Assembly (NCBI RefSeq): GCF_000585335.1
Contig: NZ_KK073872.1
Span: 2,905,283 to 2,969,282, forward strand
Source of the DNA: Cloacibacillus evryensis DSM 19522
GTDB lineage: Bacteria > Synergistota > Synergistia > Synergistales > Synergistaceae
Reading direction: 5' to 3'
Length of the DNA stretch: 64,000 bases
The position numbers were made by a program, and so were the translations under genes. Positions 17,889 to 25,702 of this stretch are shown here, piece by piece. Numbering within the stretch: the first letter of the stretch is position 1; each line of letters starts with the position of its first letter. The notes below the pieces were generated by a model that saw nothing but the letters and a program-made list of their open reading frames with translations, did not search any database and had not been told where the DNA came from.

Positions 17889-18674
17889 ATGAAAAAGCTA
17901 AACTTTCCCGGCGTAAGGCTCGGCGGCACCTCGTGGGTCGTAGAGGGTAGCTTCGCCGACAACCTGCGCGAATTATCGCGCGAGGCGCGGGACATGCAGT
18001 TCGTGCTCTTCGATAATAAATACGGCGTCAACATTCCCTCAAAGGAGGAAGTGAGCTGGCTCGCGGCGCTGAAGAACGAACTGGGGATGAGCTGCACCGT
18101 CCATTTCCCGCATGACATCTGCCTCTCGACAGAACCGGCGGAGCGCGTCCGCTGTGAAGACTCCTGTCTGCGTATAATGGAGCTCTTCGCGCCGCTCGAT
18201 CCCTTCGCCTGGATACTCCACCTCGACGGGGAGCAGTACGGCGCATACCCCAGCGCCGACATGGAGGGGTGGCTCGAAAAGACGCGGCGTTCCGTCGCGC
18301 GGCTTGCCGCGGCCGCGGCGGACAAAGAGAAAATCTGCGCGGAGACGCTGGATTACAACTTCCGCCTCGTATACCCAGCGGTCGCCGAAAACGGCATCTC
18401 TGTCTGCCTCGACGTCGGACACCTAGTGCGCTACGGACACCCCGTGCTCGAACAGATGGAGGCATATCTGCCCGTGACGCGCGTCATCCACATCCACGGA
18501 GTGAAGCCGGACGGCACAGACCACGTGGACATGAGCTGGTTCGACGCGGAGCTCTTCCGCGAAATTCTGAAAAAACTTGGCGGGGACAGCAGAGAGCGTG
18601 TAATGACGCTCGAAGTCTTTGAAGACGGCTATAAAAAATCTCTAAAAGCGATAAAAAAGATGATGGGGGAGTAA
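17889..18674 (+). CDS. cbiR: CbiR-like cobamide remodelling phosphodiesterase (TIM barrel)
   Basis: A 261-residue protein of the xylose-isomerase/AP-endonuclease-2 TIM-barrel fold. Metal-binding acidic and His residues are spread as in that fold: CTVHFPHDI, WILHLDGEQ, ICAETLD, CLDVGHLVRYG, RVIHIHGV and TLEVFEDGY. CbiR enzymes, known from Akkermansia, cleave the lower nucleotide loop of cobamides so the cell can rebuild them. Placement in a B12-riboswitch operon right behind BtuFDC and the presence of CobU/CobS at the right edge support this call. It is not a confirmed homologue; a plain sugar-phosphate isomerase is the alternative but would not fit the operon. Confidence 0.72.
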   Translation: MKKLNFPGVRLGGTSWVVEGSFADNLRELSREARDMQFVLFDNKYGVNIPSKEEVSWLAALKNELGMSCTVHFPHDICLSTEPAERVRCEDSCLRIMELFAPLDPFAWILHLDGEQYGAYPSADMEGWLEKTRRSVARLAAAAADKEKICAETLDYNFRLVYPAVAENGISVCLDVGHLVRYGHPVLEQMEAYLPVTRVIHIHGVKPDGTDHVDMSWFDAELFREILKKLGGDSRERVMTLEVFEDGYKKSLKAIKKMMGE

Positions 18675-18680
18675 TAACTC

Positions 18681-19313
18681 ATGTTGGAGTACATGAATCA
18701 GGGCGGAAGCATCATGTGGATAATCGGCGCGCTGTCGCTTATCGCGGCCGCCATCGCGGTAGAGCGGGTGATCTTTTTCCATAAGGCCTCCGTCAACCCG
18801 GAGAAACTCGAGACCGCTTTCGGCAAGGCGATGTCGGAGGGGGACTTGAAAGAGGCATGGCGTGTGGCGGAATCCTCCGACAGCTCCATGAACCGCCTCT
18901 TCAAAGTGACGCTGGCCCATTGGGACATCAGCACAGAGGACATGAAACTCCTCACGGAACAGCAGGTGCGCCGCGAAATATATCGCTGGGAAAAACACAT
19001 CTACGTGCTTGAGATGATCGGCAAGATCGCGCCGCTGCTCGGCCTGCTCGGGACGGTCCTCGGCATGGTCGAGATGTTCCAGTCGCTTCATGTGGGCGGC
19101 CAGATAAACGCGGCCACAGTTACGGGCGGCATCTGGAAGGCGCTCTTCACGACCGTCGCGGGCCTGACGGTGGCCATCCCCACGATATTCGTCTACGGAC
19201 TGCTCAACTCGCGCATCGACAACGAGGACGAGACCCTCAGAAGGGGCGCCGACTTTCTCCTGCGCGAACATATAGCCGCCGGCGGCGATAAAAATGTCGG
19301 GACGCAGAAATAG
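18681..19313 (+). CDS. exbB: ExbB/TolQ family proton channel protein
   Basis: A 210-residue MotA/TolQ/ExbB protein that harnesses the proton gradient for TonB. A first helix (MWIIGALSLIAAAIAVERVI) is followed by a cytoplasmic region and the two channel helices with IGKIAPLLGLLGTVLGMV and LFTTVAGLTVAIPTI. It is preceded by GGGGGAG 9 bases from the ATG. Being in the B12 operon, it probably powers outer-membrane corrinoid uptake; no BtuB receptor is in the window. Confidence 0.92.
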   Translation: MLEYMNQGGSIMWIIGALSLIAAAIAVERVIFFHKASVNPEKLETAFGKAMSEGDLKEAWRVAESSDSSMNRLFKVTLAHWDISTEDMKLLTEQQVRREIYRWEKHIYVLEMIGKIAPLLGLLGTVLGMVEMFQSLHVGGQINAATVTGGIWKALFTTVAGLTVAIPTIFVYGLLNSRIDNEDETLRRGADFLLREHIAAGGDKNVGTQK

Positions 19314-19683
19314 ACGCCACGCGGAGATAGACATCACTCCGCTCATCGACGTCCTCTTCATGCTGATAATATTCTTCGTCCTCACGGCCTCCTTCGTGCA
19401 GGGCAAACTTGACGTTCAGCTCCCCTCAGGCGAGGGAAGCTCCGCCGACACACAGGGGGCGGTGATCGTCACCGTCGCCGCCGACAGAAAAATATTCTGG
19501 GACGGGCGCGAGGTGACGCGGGTAGAGCTTAAAAAACTTGCCGCCGAATCGAAAGGCCGTGAAATGCTGGTCGCGGGAGACGAAAAGGTCCCCTACGGCG
19601 ACATCGCGGGGCTGCTCTCGCTGCTGCGTAAAGAGGGAGTCACCTCCGCCGGCCTCATGCTTTCGGGAGAGGGAGCGCGATGA
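19294..19683 (+). CDS. exbD: ExbD/TolR family protein
   Basis: A 129-residue partner of ExbB. The single N-terminal helix carries the essential Asp in EIDITPLIDVLFMLIIFFVL, followed by a periplasmic domain with VPYGDIAGLLSLL. The start overlaps exbB by 20 bases and the stop overlaps tonB by 4, so the three are translationally linked. Confidence 0.93.
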   Translation: MSGRRNRRHAEIDITPLIDVLFMLIIFFVLTASFVQGKLDVQLPSGEGSSADTQGAVIVTVAADRKIFWDGREVTRVELKKLAAESKGREMLVAGDEKVPYGDIAGLLSLLRKEGVTSAGLMLSGEGAR

Positions 19684-20429
19684 CCCTTCTCTCCGGCGAA
19701 CGGGGTCGATGGACGGCGGCGCTGCTCATCTCGCTGCTCATACATTGTGCTCTGTTCTTCGTCTTTGGCGGCGCAAAGACAGAAAAAGAGCCGGAACCGA
19801 TAATGAACGTGAAACTCGTATTCGCCCCCGCCTCCCACGGAAACAGCGGCGGTGGCGACGGCGGGAACCAGGGAAAGGAAAAGGTCAGGCCGCAGCCTCA
19901 AAAAGAAAAGCCGGCGGCACCCGTATCACAAAAAGTCCCGGTGAAAAAAAAGAAAGAGACACCGATAAAAGAGATCTCCGCGACCCCGGCAAAGAACAAA
20001 GAGATCGCCGCACCGGCGGAGTCTCTTACAGGCGTCCCGGATGAAACGGCGGCGGAGGCAGGCGGCGGAAGCGGAGGAGGGAGTGGCGCCGGAACGGGAA
20101 CTGGCTCAGGCAGCGGAACCGGTTCTGGCTCAGGCTCAGGTCCGGGCATGGGCCCCGGCAGCGGCGGCGGGATCGCCGACGTCAACACGCTCGAAGTGAC
20201 GCACAAGGTACTGCCCGACTACCCCGCCTTCTCGCGCAAGCGCAGAGAAGAGGGGACCTCCGTGATCGTCGCCGCGGTGGAAAATGGCCGCGTGCAGAGC
20301 GCCGAAATAGAAAAGAGCAGCGGCTACGACCGCCTCGACAACGCCGCGCTGCGCGCGGTGAAGGAGTGGCGTTTCCGCCACGACGGATATATTCGAGTAA
20401 GGGTTCCTTTTATCTTCAAAATAAGGTAA
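19680..20429 (+). CDS. tonB: TonB family energy transducer with Gly/Ser/Thr-rich linker
   Basis: A 249-residue TonB. One N-terminal helix (WTAALLISLLIHCALFFVFG) carries the conserved His of the SHLS-like motif. A Lys/Pro-rich segment follows at about 60-105, then an unusual linker at about 126-165 made almost only of Gly, Ser and Thr, and a C-terminal TonB domain (LPDYPAFSRKRREEGTSVI, then GRVQSAEIEKSSGYDRLDNA and VKEWRF). The usual periplasm-spanning linker is Pro-rich. It is the last gene of the operon, and its stop codon is the first three bases of a palindromic repeat. Confidence 0.92.
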   Translation: MTLLSGERGRWTAALLISLLIHCALFFVFGGAKTEKEPEPIMNVKLVFAPASHGNSGGGDGGNQGKEKVRPQPQKEKPAAPVSQKVPVKKKKETPIKEISATPAKNKEIAAPAESLTGVPDETAAEAGGGSGGGSGAGTGTGSGSGTGSGSGSGPGMGPGSGGGIADVNTLEVTHKVLPDYPAFSRKRREEGTSVIVAAVENGRVQSAEIEKSSGYDRLDNAALRAVKEWRFRHDGYIRVRVPFIFKIR

Positions 20430-20564
20430 ATCGGCGTTTATAAGCGCGATTTGCGTCATAACTTAGGGCTCTGGCGTCCTCGCCGTATTAATATACGGCT
20501 CCGGTTCCAGAGCCCAAAGTTATTTAGCAACTCGCACTTCTAAACGCCGATTTACGCCGATTTA
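20427..20564 (+). repeat. Nested palindromic intergenic element between tonB and tupC
   Basis: The outer arms TAAATCGGCGTTTA (20427-20440) and TAAACGCCGATTTA (20541-20554) are perfect 14-base inverted repeats. Inside are TAACTT/AAGTTA, GGGCTCTGG/CCAGAGCCC and GCCGTAT/ATACGGC around a TAAT loop. The right end repeats ACGCCGATTT in tandem (20544-20563). TAA at each end is the stop codon of the flanking convergent genes. It has no T-run, so it is more like a REP/MITE-type element than a plain terminator; it probably also ends transcription from both sides. Confidence 0.75.
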
Positions 20565-21590
20565 CAAGATCCAGCGTACAGCGGAATAAGGAAACGTCAG
20601 ATAGACCTCCTGCGAGGGGAATAGCCCCAGGCGGTCCAGCTCCGCCGCTTCCACGCGCGTTTTTATCACGTTCCCGCCGACCTCCGTCGAAACCAGCACC
20701 GAGCCTGTGGCGCGCTCCAGCGTCATCTGCACGATACGGCCGCCGATGACGTTCACTTCATGCGCTGTCCGCGGCCTGCCGGCGGCGATGCGCACGTCGG
20801 CTGGGTTGATCATCGCCGCGTTCGCTCTTACCGTCTGCGGCGGATAGGCAAACACCGCCTGCCCGTCGGTAAATTCCCGCACCATGCAGCCTCCTGAATT
20901 GTTCCACTTGCCCTGCAGGAGGTTTTCCGCGCCGCTGCCTACGACTTGGCCGCGATAGAGGCTCACGATGTCGGTGGACATCTCGTAGAGCCACGCGAGG
21001 TCATGTGTCGCCACGATAACGGCGGCGCCGTATTCTTTCGCCGCGCTGACGGCCGCCTCCATCACCAGCTGGGCGCTCGCCTCGTCGACATTGGCGGTCG
21101 GCTCGTCGAGCAGCAGGACGCGCGGGCGGAGGGCCAGCCGGGCGGCGAGGGCCACGCGCTGCGCCTCTCCGCCGGAGAGCTGATACCAGGCCCGCTTGGC
21201 GAATTTTTCCGGATCGAGCCCCACCTGTATCAGGCTTTCGTTTACCCGGACCTTTATATCGGGAATATTCCCGCGCAGTTTCAGCCCATAGGCGATGTTT
21301 TCATAGACGGAACGGTTCAGCAGATAGGAATCCTGGAGCATATATGTCACTTCGCGGCGGATCGCCTCTTCACGCCCCTCCGCCGGACGGCCGTCAAATA
21401 TGATGCGGCCGCTTTTGTATGGGATAAGGAAAGAGAGCACTTTGAGCAGCGTTGATTTGCCGCTGCCGTTGGGGCCGACGAGGCCGGTTATGCCCGAGCT
21501 CCTTATTGAAAGTTCCGCGATGTCGAGGGCCGGCTGCCCCTTCCCATAGCTTTGTTTCAGATCATGTATTTCGTAAAGCGGCGAGCTCAT
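20562..21590 (-). CDS. tupC: Tungstate ABC transporter ATPase with TOBE domain
   Basis: A 342-residue ATPase: Walker A GLVGPNGSGKST, signature LSGGEAQRVALAARLAL, Walker B VLLLDEPTANVD and switch ATHDLAWL. Residues after about 230 form a TOBE-like regulatory tail of the kind seen in molybdate/tungstate and other importers. It lies 49 bases downstream of the permease. The stop codon is supplied by the palindromic element at its 3' end. Confidence 0.88.
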   Translation of the reverse strand: MSSPLYEIHDLKQSYGKGQPALDIAELSIRSSGITGLVGPNGSGKSTLLKVLSFLIPYKSGRIIFDGRPAEGREEAIRREVTYMLQDSYLLNRSVYENIAYGLKLRGNIPDIKVRVNESLIQVGLDPEKFAKRAWYQLSGGEAQRVALAARLALRPRVLLLDEPTANVDEASAQLVMEAAVSAAKEYGAAVIVATHDLAWLYEMSTDIVSLYRGQVVGSGAENLLQGKWNNSGGCMVREFTDGQAVFAYPPQTVRANAAMINPADVRIAAGRPRTAHEVNVIGGRIVQMTLERATGSVLVSTEVGGNVIKTRVEAAELDRLGLFPSQEVYLTFPYSAVRWIL

Positions 21591-21639
21591 CCCGGACGCT
21601 CCTCCTTCGCACCGTCTATCTCCGGTATTTTTGTCTGTT

Positions 21640-22335
21640 TCAGTTTTGCGTCCTGCGGCGCAGGAAAGTCAGCGAAATGTTGAGAATGAGCGATATCAGT
21701 ATGAGGATCACGCCGAGGGCGATGCCGAGGGCAAAGTCTCCCTTGCCGGTCTCAAGCGTGATCGCCGTGGTTATCGTTCGCGTATGCCATTTGATGTTGC
21801 CCCCGAGCATCATCGCGGAGCCGACCTCGCCGACGATGCGGCCAAAGGCCGTCAGCGCGGCGACAAGGACAAGAAAGCGCGCCTCCCACAGGCTCGTCAT
21901 CGCGAGCCTGGTCCCCGAGGCCCCGAGCGTCATCAGCGTCTGGCGAAGCCGGTCGTCAAGCCCCTCGATCGCCGTCGCCGTGTAGGCCGCCACTATCGGC
22001 GTCCCCAGGATGATCTGTCCGATCGCCATGCCTTTGACCGTAAAGAGCAGATCCCAGCCGCCGAAGGGGCCCCGCCGCGATATGAAGGCGTAAACGAGCA
22101 GGCCGATGACCACCGTCGGCAGGGCGAGCAGGGTGTCGACTGCAGTGCGGACGCAGCGCTTGCCCGGAAAATCGAAGTACCCGAGAATGAAACCCAGCGG
22201 CAGCCCCATGAGCAGTATTCCGCCCATCGAGAGCGCCGTCAGCCGCAGCGTGGTGAAAAGGATGTTCATAGTCTCCTCGTCCATTGAAAAGAGGAGCCTG
22301 AAAGCCTGTATAAATCCTTCAACTATGAAATCCAT
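21640..22335 (-). CDS. tupB: Tungstate ABC transporter permease
   Basis: A 231-residue ModB/TupB-type permease with about five helices. The coupling-loop segment is RLRQTLMTLGASGTRLAMTSLWEARFL, and FGRIVGEVGSAMMLGGNIKWHTRT is characteristic of the tungstate subfamily. It is separated from tupA by 94 bases that include a stable hairpin. Confidence 0.9.
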   Translation of the reverse strand: MDFIVEGFIQAFRLLFSMDEETMNILFTTLRLTALSMGGILLMGLPLGFILGYFDFPGKRCVRTAVDTLLALPTVVIGLLVYAFISRRGPFGGWDLLFTVKGMAIGQIILGTPIVAAYTATAIEGLDDRLRQTLMTLGASGTRLAMTSLWEARFLVLVAALTAFGRIVGEVGSAMMLGGNIKWHTRTITTAITLETGKGDFALGIALGVILILISLILNISLTFLRRRTQN

Positions 22336-22368
22336 CAGATCAGTCCTTATCTCGTGTTTTACATAATT

Positions 22369-22407
22369 CGGGCGGACGCTTCAACGTTTTCGTCCGGCGT
22401 CCGCCCG
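22369..22407 (-). other. Intercistronic hairpin between tupA and tupB
   Basis: CGGGCGGACGC (22369-22379) and GCGTCCGCCCG (22397-22407) form an 11-base perfect stem with a 17-base loop and no T-run. Such stems commonly protect the upstream message, here the binding-protein gene that is needed in excess. Confidence 0.6.
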
Positions 22408-22429
22408 TTATGCCGATTATATCGATTTA

Positions 22430-23281
22430 TTAATGTCCGGAACGGATCTCGGCCTCGGGGAAGAAGAGCTGCTTGCCCTCGACCTTGAAGTTCGCGATAT
22501 CTTTCTGCACCTTTGAGGAGGTGATCCAGTCGATGTACTTGAGCGCGAGATCGTACTTGGCGTTCGGATGCTTCAGGGGGCTGACCGCCATGACGCTGTA
22601 CTTATTGAGCAGCTCGGGGTCGCCCTCGCAGACTATCACGAGTCCCGGCTTGCCTTTGAGTCCGGCCTCGTATTTAATGAAGGTTCCGCGGTCCGTAAGC
22701 GCGTAGCCGTTCTGCTCGTCGGCGATGTTGATCGTCTTCAGCATTCCCTGGCCGGTCTGAACATACCATTTCGCCTTGTCGAAATCCTTCACTCCCGCCG
22801 CCTTGAGGAGGCTCAGCTCCGCCGTGTGCGTGCCTGATTTGTCGGCGCGGCTGACAAGCGGCTGTCCCTTCTTCGCGATCGTGGCCAGAGCTTCCGTGAC
22901 GGGCTTGCCCTTTACGCCCGCGGGATCATTCGCGGGGCCGATGAGGACGAAGTCGTTGAACATGACCTTGCGGCGGTTGGCTCCGGCGCCTTCGGCCATG
23001 AACTTGTCCTCCTGGGACGGCGCGTGGGTCAGCACGACGTCGACGTCGCCGTTGCGGCCATACTCAAGAGCTTTGCCGGTTCCGACCGAGACCCACTGGA
23101 TCTCGATGCCGGTATCCTTAAGAAGAATGGGAGCGAGATAATCAAGCAATCCGGTGTTGTCCGTGCTGGTGGTGGTCGCCATCCTAAGCACGGGGGCCTT
23201 TGCCGTCGCGAGCGAGCCGAAGGCAAGCAGGCAGACGACGAGAAGCAGCGCGATAATGGAGCCTTTCCTGTTGATACGCAT
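22430..23281 (-). CDS. tupA: Tungstate-binding periplasmic protein
   Basis: A 283-residue periplasmic tungstate/molybdate-binding protein. The signal peptide MRINRKGSIIALLLVVCLLA is followed by mature sequence starting near KAPVLRMATTTSTDNTGLLD, the TupA hallmark, then WVSVGTGKALEYGRNGDVDV and VMFNDFVLIGP. The ATG at 23281 has GAGGAGGG upstream; a longer frame would read through the leader. It is the first gene of the operon and lies just after the second Moco/Tuco-like aptamer. Confidence 0.93.
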   Translation of the reverse strand: MRINRKGSIIALLLVVCLLAFGSLATAKAPVLRMATTTSTDNTGLLDYLAPILLKDTGIEIQWVSVGTGKALEYGRNGDVDVVLTHAPSQEDKFMAEGAGANRRKVMFNDFVLIGPANDPAGVKGKPVTEALATIAKKGQPLVSRADKSGTHTAELSLLKAAGVKDFDKAKWYVQTGQGMLKTINIADEQNGYALTDRGTFIKYEAGLKGKPGLVIVCEGDPELLNKYSVMAVSPLKHPNAKYDLALKYIDWITSSKVQKDIANFKVEGKQLFFPEAEIRSGH

Positions 23282-23343
23282 GGGTAAAAACCCTCCTCGT
23301 GAGATTTGTGTTGCATTACAACCTATGCTCAAAACCCGCGGGA

Positions 23344-23475
23344 CGGAGAATAAAAGACGAAAGCGGCAAACTTCCGCGATCCCCTTTCCGCAACGGGAGA
23401 CGGCCCCGTTTCCAGGACCGCCCTAACGACCGCCCTCCATAGCCGCCAGGCCGCAGGAGAGGCAGTTTCAGGGAC
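23344..23475 (-). promoter_or_regulatory. Moco/Tuco-like riboswitch aptamer, copy proximal to tupA
   Basis: On the minus strand the core reads CTCTCCTGCGGCC, GGCTATGG, CGTTAGGGCGGTCCTGGAAA, GGGGCCGTCTCCC and GCGGAAAGGGGA. It lines up segment by segment with the upstream copy at 23701-23799. The closing stem is TCTCC with GGGGA. A weak GCGG/CCGC hairpin with TTTCGTCTTTT lies just downstream (about 23350-23370). The Moco RNA motif is known to control Mo/W transporters and cofactor genes; the tungstate transporter next to it fits. The family call is from memory of the motif. Confidence 0.6.
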
Positions 23476-23558
23476 GTATGCAGGCAACATACGCAGAACA
23501 TTCGCGCGATAAAATCCGCGCCGCGGTTATTGTACACTATTTCATGCGTTTATTTCAA

Positions 23559-23603
23559 CAAATAAAAACAAGGGAAGACAAGGGGCGTTGGGGTCGCCCC
23601 TTG
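23559..23603 (-). terminator. Terminator-like hairpin between the two aptamers
   Basis: On the minus strand CAAGGGGCG (23603-23595) pairs with CGCCCCTTG (23587-23579), followed after a few bases by TTGTTTTTATTTG. With the hairpin at 23645 it makes two successive stops between the aptamers. Confidence 0.55.
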
Positions 23604-23644
23604 CTTAAGTGGAGATTTTGTGTGTCTTTAAGCCTCTTTACGAT

Positions 23645-23684
23645 AAAAATAAAAGGGCCGTCCCCTTTGTATAGAGTACGGCCC
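23645..23684 (-). terminator. Intrinsic terminator after the upstream aptamer
   Basis: GGGCCGT (23684-23678) pairs with ACGGCCC (23661-23655) on the minus strand, followed directly by TTTTATTTTT. It lies 17 bases behind the distal aptamer, the normal expression-platform position. Confidence 0.8.
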
Positions 23685-23700
23685 ATAACAGATTCATCAG

Positions 23701-23799
23701 CCGTTCTCCTTTCCAAAGGGAGGCTGCCTCGTTTCCCAGGCAACCCTGTCGGCCTGAAAGCCATAGATCTTTTCCGTAGGCGTACAGGCTCGGAGAACC
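23701..23799 (-). promoter_or_regulatory. Moco/Tuco-like riboswitch aptamer, distal copy
   Basis: The minus strand shows GGTTCTCCGAGCC, CTATGGCTTTCAGGCCGACA, GGGTTGCCTGGGAAACGAGG and CAGCCTCCC, closing with GGAAAGGAGAACGG. The 7-base closing stem GTTCTCC/GGAGAAC and inner stems TGCCT/AGGCA and CCTTT/AAAGG are visible. These pieces match the molybdenum/tungsten cofactor RNA motif as I remember it, and the operon downstream is tupABC. Confidence 0.68.
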
Positions 23800-23908
23800 A
23801 TAATTTATTTTATCATCGGGCTTATGGTACAATAAAGGAGATAAAAAGGCAAGGTCTTCCGTTCGGAATTACTAAAAATTCTTTTGAAACAAAAAAGAGG
23901 CGATGAAG

Positions 23909-24586
23909 ATGGCGACACTGCGCATACCACCGAATATCCCCAAGCCGACGCTCCAGGAGATGCGGGAGTGCCCGATCATCAAGCAGTTTGACGACCTCGG
24001 CATCTGGTTCGGCATCAATCCGCCCTGTATCGACGCCAAGGAGATGGTGCTGCATCTATCCGACACCCCCTACACCATATATCCTTACCTGCGGCGGGCG
24101 CTGCACCGGCTGAGGCCGGCCTGGATCGTCCACACGGGTGATTTTGTGGACAACGTAAAGCTCGAGCAGCGTCCCGGGATGCTCGACCTGTATCAGAAAA
24201 GGGTGAAGGATTTTCTCTCCATCTTTGAAGAGGAGGATTACGGGGCGATCCTCGTCACAGGCAACCATGACCACGTCCCTACCCTGCTCGAGGAGCCGCA
24301 CAGCGCCTCGGTTCAGGTCTGGACCGGCCCGGGACGCTTCTCGCTCGGACAGTTCAGCTTCAGCGCGGGGCACACCTACGAGGATGTGAGCGGCGAACCG
24401 GCACAGTACAATTTATACGGGCATAATCTCGAACATACCTCCGGCTGTACCGGGGAGGGGCGGATGTATCTCAACGGCCTGCAGTCGATGTACCTGATCC
24501 ACATACACACCGGAGAGGTGACCTCCATCCCCTATCCGCCGGGAACGGACAGCGCGCGGCTCCAGCGCAAGCGCGTCTCATTATAA
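23909..24586 (+). CDS. Calcineurin-like metallophosphoesterase, altered metal site
   Basis: A 225-residue protein with metallophosphoesterase blocks: VLHLSDTP near residue 46, WIVHTGDFVDN, ILVTGNHDHVP and a later SAGHTYEDV / YGHNLEHT. The first block normally ends D-x-H; here it is D-T-P, so one metal ligand is missing, while GD and GNHD are intact. Late in the chain LIHIHTGEV could supply His. The start ATG 23909 has AGAGG 8 bases upstream. It is followed 25 bases later by a gene of unknown function, probably in one operon. Substrate unknown. Confidence 0.75.
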   Translation: MATLRIPPNIPKPTLQEMRECPIIKQFDDLGIWFGINPPCIDAKEMVLHLSDTPYTIYPYLRRALHRLRPAWIVHTGDFVDNVKLEQRPGMLDLYQKRVKDFLSIFEEEDYGAILVTGNHDHVPTLLEEPHSASVQVWTGPGRFSLGQFSFSAGHTYEDVSGEPAQYNLYGHNLEHTSGCTGEGRMYLNGLQSMYLIHIHTGEVTSIPYPPGTDSARLQRKRVSL

Positions 24587-24611
24587 ATTCATTACGGAGG
24601 AGGCAGTATAA

Positions 24612-25646
24612 ATGATATCGCTGGCAAGGACAGGACCCGAAAGTATCGCGATGAAACTTTCCTCGGAGGTCTCCGAGATACGCCACAAGCTCGGAGCGTG
24701 GGGAACGCCGATCTCGCTCGACGCCGAAGGCGCGCTTCGGAGATACGGGCCGACGCGGAGGCTCGTGTTTCTCACCGCCCCCGCCGAAGACGGCGGGGAA
24801 CTCCGCGAGACCTATGTCTCCGAAAATCCGCTGGAGCTGTTCCTCGCGACGCTGATAAACAGCCGGATGACCGGCGGCGTGGAAAGCGTTACGATGATGC
24901 CGGGCTATATCATGACGCGTCTGATGGGAGACATCGAGCGCGGCATCCGCGCGATACAGCGTGACATCGGCGGCGAGATAATAGACCGCGACCCCATATT
25001 CCGCCCGGATATACCGGGAACCTCCTCTATCATATACTTTACGCCGAGGTCGCTTGCGAAGACCATACCCATCGACGACATCTACGAAAAGGCGCTGGTA
25101 ATCAATACGCGTTCAAAGGGGGCGATCGTTCAGTTCCTTTCCGTACACGGCATAGAATATCTGGGAGACGCGCTCGGCACCCCCGACTGGAACGACGTTG
25201 AAATAAAGATATGCGACTCCGACGGCCTGTTCGATCTTCATCGCCAGAGGCTCCTCACCGTGACCCAGGGGATGCAGATAGGGATCGTGCTCGAGGAGAA
25301 GTGGGAGCGCGAACAGGCTCTGACGCGGCGGACTATCCCCGTCTACATGATGAAGCTCTATACGCCGCTGGAGATCCAGGCGATCAAAAAGCTCGCGATG
25401 GGGCTGGAATATAACGACAGGGGCCAGCGCTTCGTAGACTTTGACGTCTATCACGGCGACCGTAAGATCTCGGCCTTCACGGAGCTCGAAAAAAATCCCG
25501 GCAAGACACGCAACGATATAGGCGTCATGAACCGTAATGAGATACTGAAAAGCATCGACATCGATTCGATAAACGAATTGATACGGCTGGAGGCCGAGAT
25601 CGACAGACAACGCAAGCGCCCTGTGGGAGCGACAGCGGACGCGTAA
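24612..25646 (+). CDS. Conserved-looking protein of unknown function
   Basis: A 344-residue soluble protein with no motif I recognise. It has no signal peptide or membrane helix. The composition is mixed alpha/beta with a charged C-terminal helix (about 310-340, rich in Glu, Ile, Arg). A strong GGAGGAGG ribosome site precedes the ATG, and base use matches its neighbours, so it is a real gene. It follows the phosphoesterase-like gene closely, which suggests a joint role. A terminator-like stem lies 57 bases past the stop. Confidence 0.75.
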   Translation: MISLARTGPESIAMKLSSEVSEIRHKLGAWGTPISLDAEGALRRYGPTRRLVFLTAPAEDGGELRETYVSENPLELFLATLINSRMTGGVESVTMMPGYIMTRLMGDIERGIRAIQRDIGGEIIDRDPIFRPDIPGTSSIIYFTPRSLAKTIPIDDIYEKALVINTRSKGAIVQFLSVHGIEYLGDALGTPDWNDVEIKICDSDGLFDLHRQRLLTVTQGMQIGIVLEEKWEREQALTRRTIPVYMMKLYTPLEIQAIKKLAMGLEYNDRGQRFVDFDVYHGDRKISAFTELEKNPGKTRNDIGVMNRNEILKSIDIDSINELIRLEAEIDRQRKRPVGATADA

Positions 25647-25702
25647 TTATCGATAAATTAGATATTTAATAGCTATATTTTAATGATTTCCGCCATGTAT
25701 TG

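Noticed and set aside
20427-20564. A simple bidirectional terminator between tonB and tupC
   Set aside because: The arms are long and nested, there is no T-run at either end and a tandem repeat is present, so a repeat element explains more.
23638-23832. A 64-codon minus-strand ORF over the distal aptamer
   Set aside because: The sequence is better explained by paired RNA segments and a terminator; the ORF has no ribosome site and overlaps stems.
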